Below the pieces are notes generated by a model, which saw nothing but the letters and a program-made list of their open reading frames with translations, made no database searches and was not told where the DNA came from. A DNA stretch of 35,827 nt from Podochytrium sp. JEL0797 (taxonomy: Eukaryota; Chytridiomycota; Chytridiomycetes; Chytridiales; Chytriomycetaceae), in the NCBI GenBank assembly GCA_027596195.1, contig JADGJG010000156.1, forward strand, positions 1 to 35,827, given 5' to 3'. The translations under genes were made by a program, and so were the position numbers. Below, one piece after another: positions 1 to 9,753 of the stretch (its first letter is position 1; every line of letters starts with the position of its first letter).

Positions 1-2133
1 ACCCACACCCCCCTCCACCACCACCCCCTCCCCCACCCTCCATATCATCCACCCACTGCGCCACCTTCCCAACCCCAAACCGGCCCCCACTCTCCCCCAA
101 AAGCCACTTCCACAACACCTCCTGCGCAATCTGCGCACCCTCCAAACTCGCGCCATACATCTCAGGCGGAAGCAACCGCTCCACAACAGCCACAAGCATC
201 CAGAAAGCTCGCTCTTCTGCACGCGCAATCTCCGCTTCCGTTGCTGGAACCGGCGGTGCAGGTGGTGCCGATGCGGCCATGTCGCTGCGTGATCCGCCAA
301 ACAGGGACGCGTTGCGAAGCGGGCGGGAGGATCGGATGGAGCTCGTGCGGGGTTGCGATTTGGGGGAGGAGGTGTCGTTGGTGGGTGGGGTGGGTGCTGG
401 GGTTGCGGGAGGGAGGGTATTGGGGAGGAAGACGAGGAGAATTAGACCGGCGACAAAGTTGAGAGATTGGCAGTATCCGATGCGATCTGATAAAAAGTAA
501 GGGGGGGGGATCAGCGTTGACATGTGCTGATAGGAAACGAGGAAATAGGGGGCTTACAGGAACACTGTTTCGGCGGGTTCCTCGATTCGTCAGGGTGCGG
601 CCAAGAATAGTATGCAAAAGCAGCCAGGATTTTCCGCAACGATTTCACATGTTGAGTTTGATGCGGTGTTTGGTCTGAAATGGGTCCCCCTGTCGGGGAC
701 GCGGGTGTGCTAGTAGGAGGAGACTGTGTACCCAGGGTTGCTGCATTCAACTTGGAGTTGAAGAGCGCGTTTTCGGGGAAGGTCCGGTGCAAATCTGTTG
801 GAACGGGCGGGCGGTGGGTTGATCCAAAATCACGCACAAGAAAATGAAAATAACCAACCTCGTTCCAAAATGTCAATAAACTCCAACACCTTGTGCTTCT
901 CTTTCGTGTACCCCAAATTGCGGTCCGAGTTTTCCTTGTACGTGAGCATAGAAAACAGACCAGGGTTGTTGCTCATATACTTTTCAGCGCCCTAAAATGT
1001 TTAACGTCAAAAACACATTCGGAATTCGAGCAACACCGAAATTACCGAGTAATGGAACCAACACGATTCGCGCAAATGGTATGGGATTCCTTTGCGGATG
1101 TAGCGTTTTACTGGGATGGATGAACGTGAGTTGGAACCGCAGAAAGCGATTACGAAAAAAAGCAGGGACTCACACTTTTCTGACCTTGCAGGCAACTGGC
1201 CCCCTGTCCGTTTCAACAGCGACTCCCACTTTCTGGTGCGTCGCTGCGTAATGACATTGTAGTAGCGATCAAAGGCCTCATAATCTTCTTTTGAGACGTA
1301 TTGGAAGGATCGAGAAAAGCCATATCGATCGCTAGATATCTTTCATTCAGTAAGGGAAGGGCGGCAAGAAGCAAAGCAGGGTACACGCACAGGACAACAG
1401 GAGCAATTTCCTTCACGGTTCCATTATTCGTCACAGGCGAGACGGGCTCGCGCGACATTGTGAGTGCAATTGAGGATGCCGATTTCGACAGTTGACGCGT
1501 TGCGGGTTTGAAGGGGAGGTCGGGAGTGCTGGTGTTGAGGACGGGAGCTGCGACGGCGACACGTAGCTCGGCGGCGGATCGTGAGGCCAGGCGTGGCAGG
1601 CGGACCGAGGCGGGCGATGATGGCGTGTTGTTGGCATCCGGGGTCGCCTCGGGGCCAGGCATTGGCGCGGCACTCGGCGAGGATGCGTCGAGCGCAAACA
1701 CTCGCACGGCCTCCTCGTGACTAGGCAAAGCAGGCACCTCCTCGTCGCGTGCGACACTCGGATGCATTGGCGGCGCGGCATTCAGCAGCGACAGCAGCGC
1801 GGCGCCGGATGCGGATGAAGAGGATGCGAGAGCACCGCCGTCGTCGTCGTCGCCCAGGCCGAGACCCAGCGAGTCGCGCCTTAGCCCCGCCAGCGACGTC
1901 ACTGCGCCTCGCAGCGGCGACAAAAACACGGGGCTGCCTCCTGGCGAACCAGACGCGCTGCCCATCGGCGTCGTCGACCCAGACACAAGGAGACCTTCCG
2001 TGTGCGCATGCGTCTTAGAGGTGTCTGTCGCGCCATTGCCAGTATCTGTCACGGCCTTGTCTGCGTCTGCGCGAATCGCCGGTGCTCCAATCTGCAGATC
2101 AGGCGACGCAGCAAAGTCAAAATCGAACGACAT
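1..2133 (-). CDS. TBC-domain Rab GTPase-activating protein, Msb3/Msb4 (Gyp3) type, 3' end cut by the window edge
   Basis: Exons, read on the minus strand: 2133-1391, 1331-1174, 1110-1046, 991-859, 794-558 and 486 to beyond base 1. All five introns keep phase. About 607 residues are present. Residues 1-245 are low-complexity Ser/Ala/Pro sequence. The TBC region then runs DRYGF, YNVITQRRTRKWESLL, KRYIRKGIPYHLRE, ERDLHRTFPEN (Arg finger near R370), RIGYCQSLNF (Gln finger near Q452) and EERAFWMLVAVVERLLP. This order and wording match the fungal Msb3/Gyp3 family, which speeds GTP hydrolysis on exocytic and endosomal Rabs; that role is family knowledge. Two oddities are a roughly ten-residue insertion just before IGYCQ and a Pro/Ser-rich insertion of about 45 residues after it. 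I start at the ATG before SFDFDFAAS; an in-frame ATG at 2187 is possible, but it lies only 11 bp from the stop of the next gene. Confidence 0.82.
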
Positions 2134-2198
2134 TTTGGCTTCCTTTTTTGCCCGCATTCTTCCTTTTGCCCGCATTCTCTTCGTCAATTAAACTACAT

Positions 2199-3568
2199 TT
2201 AAGATACCAGCGCTGCTGCAGTCACTTTCCGCAAGAACCGCTCCAACACTCTCTCGAGATCCCGTGTTACAAACGCGACAACCACCCCGTCCATGAATTT
2301 GACAACCTCCTCAATCTCCATCATCACATCCTCTTCCTGCCGCTGCTGCTGCGGCTGCTGAAGTACAACCACCCATGAATCCAGCATGGGCGCTGCCGTA
2401 TTCAAGAATTTGGCCGCCACATCGAAATAAAACGTCGGATCCGCCACCTTGTCTCCCTTCGGAATCGTTTGCACAACAGCTCCACCCGTTCCCGCCGTCA
2501 CAAACATGTTTTTGATCATCTTGGCCATCCCAACCTTCTCTGTCTGCGCCTCAAACGGATTCACAATTTCGCCCGCCAATTTCTTCATGAGCTGGATATT
2601 GGGAGTCGTGAGCACATAGTCGATGGCGTCTTTGGCGGTGGTTGCGTGGTCGGAAATGGTTTGGGCGGATGCGGTGGGGAGGGGGGCGAGGGAGGAATAG
2701 AGGGAGTCGAGAGCAACAATCTTTTGGTCAATGGCAACGAAGCGACCGCCTGTGGGTTGTTGGAGGGCCTTTCAATTTGTTTTGAGAATGGCGTATAGTA
2801 GGAATTGATTAGCAAGGGGAATCGCCAAGGGCGCAAACGCGTTGCACTTTTACCTCGACAGGAATGGCCACGCGCGGCGTCACAAAGCCGCCCATGGATG
2901 AAGACGATAGCTTGTTTGCGAGGATGCGCATGCGTGCGGCCGTGTTTGCGAGGCGCGCGGGCAGTGCGGCGTCGGCAGCGGCGGCTGGCAGCGTGGTGGG
3001 TGCGGCGCAACGCGCATCGGGCGTCGGCGCGTCGTCATCAGCAGCGCCAATGGCCGCAGAAAACACGGCCGCGTACATGGACTCGGCGCGCATTAACACG
3101 CGCGCGTCACCGGGAAGGCACGACAGCGGGACCGCAGCGTCCACGTCGACTTCAGGCGGCGCCAGGGGATGCAGGTAGCTCTGTCCAGAGTACACGGCGC
3201 GCGCATTGGCCGGCAGTGCTGCAAGGAGCTAGAGCGAGAGTGAGGAGAGAGGAAGGAAGGGAGGGGGATAAGCCACGGCGAGATGGGCAGCAGAAGCAAC
3301 ACAACAAACGCACCTCCTCGCACCGCACCACGTAGCGCGACCGCAGCCCAATCACACGCAGCCGCGTCTCGCGGTCGCCGCCCACCGCCTCGCTGCTGCT
3401 GCTGCCCGCATCGCCTGCCCCGAGTCGTTCCATGTCGCTGCGGCCGAGAATGCCATCCAGAAGCAGCAGCGCACGTCGGTAGCTCGCGAGTGCAGAAACA
3501 AAGTCGCCGTCCGCATCTTCTCGCGCCCCGTTCTTGGCATGCACGAGGGCGGATTCGAGGGGTTGCAT
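2199..3568 (-). CDS. Orphan protein with an MIT-like N-terminal domain
   Basis: Three exons (3568-3314, 3228-2854, 2768-2199) give 399 residues with phase kept at both junctions. Residues 1-90 read like an MIT three-helix bundle: LESALVHAK, an acidic turn, DFVSALASYRRALLLLDGIL, then YVVRCEELLAAL. MIT domains usually bind ESCRT-III tails, so an endosomal role is possible but inferred. The middle is rich in Ala and Pro. The C-terminal 200 residues are predicted helical, with QLMKKLAGEIVNPFEAQTEK and a final basic helix near RDLERVLERFLRK, and match no family I recognise. The stop lies 65 bp upstream of the RabGAP start on the same strand. I see no ATPase motif, so this is not Vps4. Confidence 0.72.
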
Positions 3569-3789
3569 TTTCGAAATTGGATTTTTTTCGATGGCCCCTG
3601 AATCGAAGAGTGGGATTGATTCTTGCCACCAACCCTCGCCTCTTCAACTGGGTTTAATCCCTTGAAAGCGCTTCGAGAATCCATCCCCCAGGGAATGTGA
3701 CACTGCGTTCGATATTGCTCGTTGGGCTTTCTCCACTTCCCACCATTTAAGACTAATTTTTGTGTGAATAAGAATCTTTTTAAGAAACT
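3569..3789. other. Intergenic spacer, cyclase 3' end to MIT-like gene 5' end
   Basis: The 221 bp between two minus-strand genes must carry the cyclase gene's 3' flank and the promoter of the MIT-like gene. It becomes AT-rich toward 3740-3789. No distinct motif is visible. Confidence 0.5.
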
Positions 3790-6700
3790 TTACTTCGAAT
3801 CTGCAAAATGAACTCCAGTCCAGTCCTCCCCAGGCAAATCATGCTGGAATGCAATGCTTCTATCTAGCATCACCTGACTTGGCCCATCATCCGCTTTTTC
3901 CTTCAATGCCAATGAGAAACATTCCACCGCCTGCTCAAAAAATCGCTGGCGATACATTTTGAGCCCCATCGCAAAAAACTCCAACGCTTTCACCATATTA
4001 TCGTCAAGCACGTCTCCTTTCCGCCCGAGCAATTCATAAATCGTCACGGCCTTACTCTTCCCCTTCACAATCACCGAATCCACCTCCCGCAACAGAAAGT
4101 GATCCCCAACCTCTTCCACCGTATTCTCCGTAATCAGAATCGACACCCCATACGCTTTCGTCATACCTTCCACGCGAGACGACAAATTCACAGCATCCCC
4201 GATACAAGAAAACTCCATCCGCTTCAGAGACCCAATATTCCCCGAAAGCACCATCCCAGAATTAATCCCAATCCCCATCTTGATGGGTTTCTCACCCTTT
4301 GGTATCCTCACTTGCTCATTGTACACGCCAATGCTTTCGTTCATGCGTAAAGCCGCGTTGCAAGCGTGGATGGCGTCTTCGGGGTTCACGAAGGGGACGC
4401 CAAAGACGGCCATGACGGCGTCTCCAATGTATTTGTCGAGGATGCCTTGTTCGCTGAGGATGGCGTTGACAGCGTCGGTGAAATGGTGGTTGAGCATTTC
4501 GACGACGAGTTGGGGTTCCATAGATTCGGAGATTTCGGTGAAGGAGCGGATGTCGGAGAAGAGGATGGATACCTTTGGAGTGTATGATGTTTTGGGTGAG
4601 TATGTGCCCTTTTTGGTTCGTTTGCCGGGTCGTTTTGTACCTTCTTTCGCAATCCACCAAGCTGACTCCCACCTTCCGCCATCACCTGCTTCGCCAAAGC
4701 AGGAGACATGTACCTCCCCAACGTCATCAGAGCTCGTTTCTCTGAACTAATATCCTCCAACACAATCACCACCCCATTCCCTTCCCGTCCAGTCCGTAAC
4801 ACACTTCCTTGCCTCCCCTTCACCACACTCCCAGCACTCCCAACCCCTCCTTCAATCTCCCCAACCTGCATCTGCACAATCGTGTAATTCACATTCTTAA
4901 TCTTCCCCTTCACATGCAACTCATAATCCTGCGCGATAATAGAACACTCCTCCTGCCCCGCCAAACTGCGTTCAATATCCCCGATCAACGAGTCGTTCTC
5001 TTCTCCAAGCCAGTCAACGTAATGCCAGGTCGTCAGAGTCGCCACATCCTGTGGCGAAATATCCATTTTGGAAGGATGGTTGATGTGCGAGAGGTATCCG
5101 TTCTTGTCGAGCGTGATGACAACGTTGGTGATGGATTGGATAATGGAGTTGAGGTAGTTTTTCATGTTTTGCGTTTCTCGGAGCATGTCTTGGGTCTTTT
5201 TGAAGAGGTTAGAGTTTTCGATGGCGACAGCGGCTGTTAATGCGTGTTTTTGGTTATTATTTTGACGAGCTGTAAGGATGGGGATTTTTTTACCTTGCGC
5301 GGAAAACGAAATCAACAATTTTTCGTCGTCGGCTTCAAATGCGCCAACTTTCTTGTTGATCATTTGGGTGACTCCAATATTGATCCCACCAATGTTGCGG
5401 ATTGGGATACAGAGCATGTTGCGTGTTTTGTAGCCCGTTTTTTTGTCTACATCTGGGTTGAACCGCGAGTCTTGATATGCGTCTGGGATGTTGACGGATT
5501 CTGGTATCGTGTGTTAAAATAGACACGAAAACGCAACACAATACCTCCTGACGTGAACGCAAATCCAGCAATTCCAGAATTCATGGGAATCCGAATCTCT
5601 TCAATACTCGTCTTTCCCTGAATATGCGCCTTCAACTGCTTCGCCTTCACATCCGACAAAAACAAAGTACATCGGTCCGCCGTGAGCAAGTCCTTGGCCG
5701 CCTCCATAATCCTTTTGACAAGCAGATCAAGCTCCAAAGTAGACCCAAGCGACCGTGTCGTCTCCAACAAAACCTCCACCTTCTCCTGCGTCCTCCTCAA
5801 CCGATCAAAAATCTGCGCATTGCTAATCAAAGTCCCCGCCAAACTCGCCAAAGTCTTCAACAAAAACTCATCCTCCTGATGAAAAGGAATCACATTCCCA
5901 TTCGTTCCCATCTTGTTGATGGCTTGCAAGACTCCCTTCAAGATCCCTTCCTTCGACATGAGCGGAACACTCAACACCGTGTTCGCAATCACATTCATCC
6001 CCCTCACATCGACATCATTTTCGAACCGATCATGCCGCGACGCGTCTTTGGAAATATTCACGGCTTCATGCGTTTCGGAAACCCACCCCGCGATCCCGAC
6101 CCCAATCGGATACTTCACAGACCGAATCAACTCCTTCTCTTGTACATCCAACCACGGATCAAAATCCGCAGCCACAAGGTCCCCGGAACTCGGATCAACC
6201 GTGTACAACAAAACCATCTGACAATCCACAAGCGATTCAGCCTCCTCCACAATCTGATACAAGGCCACCTCGGTGTCCATCTCAAGCGAAATCAAACTCC
6301 CCATCAACACGAGTTTATCCACTTTCTGAAACAAACACAGCAAATGCTTCACGATTTCACTGCGCGCCGTTTTGTCCATTTTGTCAAGTTGCACGAGAAA
6401 CCGCGGGTCATAGTACTTTTGGAGTATCCCCGTCACGAGGGAGTTGTAATGCACTGAGCTCGAATCCTGGATACTATTGGTCGAAGAAGGATCCATAGGT
6501 GGTTGCAGTGACGCGCGTTTAGTCTGCGCAAGTTTCGGAGCTTGCACGAGCCGTTCATTCATAGTGGAAGTACTGCCGTTAATCACGTCACCATCTGAAG
6601 AAACGCTGGTATTACTGTCCATGATGGATTTGGTCATGCTCGTGGTACTCGCGGCGAGGTTTGTGGAGGAGGAGTCTTGTTTGTGGTTTCGTTTCGAGGC

Positions 6701-8655
6701 GGCACGGAGTTGTTGGTGTTGTTGGAGGGAGTAGGGGGTTGTGGAGGAGGGGGTGGTGGTGGGGTGGTCGTGTTGAAGTTGGTGGAGGGATTCGGTGAGG
6801 GCGTGGTTGTCTTTTTTTTTTGGGGGGGGGGTTAGAAACGTTGGTTGAAGGGGGAGAAATGTTACCTCTGGAAATTGTTTGAACTGAGGCTAGGATTGCC
6901 ATGATTCCGTTCTGCTTTACGAGACTTGTGATTGTCAATGCTGGTTATAAGAAGTTAATCAACTAAAATAGAAGTAGAAAGAGAAAGTGGTTACGATTTT
7001 TGGCTGCCATGATTTCAAACAAACGGCACGCTTTGGCTTGAACTTCCGCGTGGTCCACCATTCGATGCATAACAAAAAGAAGAATAGCAACCCCCCCTCG
7101 ATCATACAAAGTAGTTTTCGCCACGGTTTCTAAAACCCCCCGTCAATTACAATTTGATCAAAAACAGGACTCTCTCACCATTCTCAAAAGCCAACGCAAT
7201 CAAAATAGAAAGCGCCCCCAACACCTCCTCAGGTGTACACTCGGGATCCGTCAACAAACAAAGCTGCTCATCCGTCACCTCCGTTTCATTCACATACCGA
7301 CTCTTCCTTTTCACCCTTTCAAACTCCTCCTTCTCCCCTTTCACCACACCACCCCCCGTCGACATCCTCGCCTGCGGAGGACCCCGCGACATTCTCCCCG
7401 CGTGAACCACATCGCCTCCTTCCTCTTCATGATCCACTACCGGATCCACCGCGGAAGCCGTGATGGGAACGTTGCGCACATGTAGTCCGGAACTCGCGAC
7501 GAAATTTTCGTGGTATTGTTTCGCGTAGTGGCCGCTTGAGTGGGCGCCGGTGGGTCGGTGCCGGGAGTGTACGCCCCAGTGGTTTACGAAGGCTTCGGTT
7601 TTGGGCCATGCGGCGGTTGGGTCTGTGGTGGTGGTGTTGCTGTGCGTGGCGGCAGGGGAGGTGGAGGTGGAAGATGCGGAAGCGGGTGGACGACGACGCG
7701 TGGATGCGGAGGTTGGTGTGGATGAGAAAGGGCGTTGTTGGTTGGGTGTGGTTGGACGATCGGTGGTGGTGGATGTGAAATGGGACGCGGTGTCTGTAGT
7801 GGAACGCGGGAGAAGTGATTGGGCTCCGACGGCGGCTCCGAGGAGGGAGGCGGTGTCTCCTGAGACTCCCATATCGCGTAAATTGGCCATTAGTTTTGCT
7901 GAGAGTGGGGAGGAAATAGTGGTGGTGTTGGTCGGGAAGGAGATTGGCGAGGCTGCGCGCGGTTGCGACGCGTTTTTGGGCGATCCCGGGGCCGATTCAC
8001 GACCTTGTTGTTGTTGTTGATGTCTTGCCATGTTGTTTTCGTATTCTTCCTTTTCCATGAGTTTCCATAATTTGATGGCGTGTTGTTCTGCGGCGGTGGG
8101 TTTCGATGAGGTTCCGCGGCTGCTGGCGGGACGTGTTTGATCATAAGACATCATTAGGGTGGAATGGGGTTGCGGAAGTTGGAACTGCTTTGAGGAGGAG
8201 GAAGACGCGGTGCTGGGCCTCACGAGTTGTCGTTTAGCGAGTTTTGCGGATTTCGCAGCGTATGGCGACATGGTGTATTTTTTCATGTAATCCAACGCCT
8301 CTTGCTCTTTCAATATCGCGTTGGCCTTCATTTTGGAAATGGCAGGTGAAGGTGCAGGAGGAGGTGGAAGAAGCGAAGCATAAAATGAAGGAGCTTGCTG
8401 GACTGGCTGAGGCTGCTGTTGATCGGAATGGGCTGGTGGTGTCGTCGCATGTTCGCTGAAAAACGCGGCCGAGTCTGTGAAGCGAGTGGGATGGTTCAAA
8501 GAAGGCGGTGCTGTTCGCGGACGGCTGTGCACGTTGCAGGTTCCATTCGTTGTCCAAGCACCGCCGATTTTGGGCTGAGGTTCAGAATGAGGCAGTTGGA
8601 TTTCGACGCGATGAGTTGCGTGGAACCGGTCGTGCAGGCCCTTTTGACCCGTCAT
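3790..8655 (-). CDS. Soluble class III adenylyl cyclase: armadillo-like + GAF + GAF + PAS + cyclase + TPR-like tail
   Basis: Seven exons (8655-7179, 7129-6995, 6940-6866, 6810-5545, 5500-5294, 5233-4641, 4572-3790) give 1511 residues with phase kept throughout. Residues 1-460 are disordered and Gln/Ser/Pro-rich. Residues 460-590 look like armadillo-type helices (GGVAILLFVMHRM, AEVQAKACRLFEIMAAKN). Two GAF domains cover about 740-905 and 925-1080, followed by a PAS-like stretch (NVVITLDKNGYLSHINHPSK). The cyclase domain has both metal aspartates (LFSDIRSFT D1258, KYIGDAVMAVFG D1302), the adenine-type Lys/Asp pair (K1298, D1377) and transition-state Asn/Arg (N1380, R1384), so it should be active on ATP. 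After it, a TPR-like segment (FEQAVECFSLALKEKADD) follows. This order is that of cyanobacterial CyaB1, not of fungal Cyr1, which has leucine-rich repeats and a PP2C domain. No membrane segment is seen. GAF ligands are unknown. Confidence 0.88.
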
Positions 8656-8758
8656 TCGAAAACAAAAAACTTGACAAACCCTTATTAATGAAATTCTAAA
8701 AGTGCTTCATTGATTTGAATTGGAAAAGGAAATGGAGAAGAAGAGTTTTGTATTTTAA
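8656..8758. promoter_or_regulatory. Divergent promoter, cyclase / REC114-like
   Basis: The 103 bp separate two start codons that point away from each other, so both core promoters must lie here. The sequence is AT-richer than its flanks. No clear TATA box or other named element is visible. Confidence 0.5.
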
Positions 8759-9525
8759 GTGCTCGAAAGCCAAGCAATGCATTCCTGGGCCGTGCACAAA
8801 TATGCTCGTTTGCACAGCGGCGACGGCGGCTGGACGGGCGTGGGTGCTTCAGCGACGGGAGTGCTGCAGATCTCGGAGGGTAGCGTTGTGGTGACGATGG
8901 ATAATGCGCTCGTGGTAGATGGGACTAGTTGTTTTTGTTTGCTCGCTCCTCACCACTCCTTCTCTCCTCTCCTCTCACCCCTCTGGAACAGGAACACTGT
9001 GCTGGGTCCAAGCTCGCTCTGCTTCGAAAGGGCAACGTGATTGGGTTCAAGTTTGGACAGGGAAAGGCAAAGAGCCGGTTCCAGGTCAGCTTTGGCAACG
9101 CGGCGTTTGGCGCAGAATGCGAGGCCGCGTGTTCTGCCCTGGGCGCAAAGACGCGTTCGCTGGACACTGAAGCAACCGCGAACACCTTCGACACGCAGCA
9201 GCAGAACATGATCATGGACACCCAGATGAACATCGACAACACGCAGCAGAATAACACAGACCACTCGCTGCAGCAACAACACATCGACAACAACTCTCAG
9301 CAGCACAACAACTCCACCAGTGATTCTTCACGCACCTCTATTCCCGCCCAGGACACTGCCTCCACTTCGTCCAACTCTCCCTCAAACAACGCGTCCGCCG
9401 CCTTCGAAGCCATGTCTCCCGACGACCAGCTTGCTGCCATGCGCGAAGCCATGCACCATCCGAGCTTTCTGCCCATAATGGATATTGCCTCGAGACTGCT
9501 TGTGGAACGAATGTTGATGGATTGA
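8759..9525 (+). CDS. REC114-like meiotic double-strand-break protein (candidate)
   Basis: Two exons (8759-8914, 8992-9525) give 229 residues; the 77-nt intron runs from GTAGAT to GGAACAG. The N-terminus has the pattern I associate with the REC114 PH-like domain: WAVHKYARL, a Trp about ten residues on, GVLQISEGSVVVTMDNALV, then LALLRKGNVIGFKFGQGKAK and RFQVSFGNAAF. A Gln/Asn/Ser-rich linker follows. The last 40 residues (MSPDDQLAAMREAMHHPSFL, then IMDIASRLLVERM) fit the short C-terminal helix by which REC114 meets MEI4. REC114 is poorly conserved, so this rests on pattern and length. If right, the protein promotes Spo11 break formation in meiosis. The alternative is an unrelated small PH-like protein. 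The donor choice (GTAGAT) is moderate; a later GTTGTT donor breaks the frame. Confidence 0.58.
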
Positions 9526-9753
9526 TCTTGTTTTGATTTCATTTCTGCGGCCCAAAAAAAACACAACAAAACAAGGTTCGTTGGACCCCGTCCTTCCGCG
9601 GGTCTCCCGCGTGCCGCCGCCACCGCAGCCCCTCGCCAACCGCTCGAACTGCTTCGCCATCGTGCAAAGACACCATGCTTCTCAACTCCTCACCCCCTTC
9701 GATATCTCGGCTGATTTTCCCACTCCACCCACTCCCCAGATCACGATCTCGCC
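9526..9753. other. Intergenic spacer before the SAPS gene
   Basis: The 228 bp between two plus-strand genes begin with a short A-rich tract (9547-9570), possibly the 3' flank of the REC114-like gene. They then turn GC-rich up to the SAPS start. No named element is visible. Confidence 0.45.

Noticed and set aside
5624..6457. Long plus-strand open frame (277 codons) opposite the cyclase gene
   Set aside because: It is antisense to the GAF-domain exon, rich in Arg/His/Pro/Gln with no motif, and arises from codon bias of the real gene.
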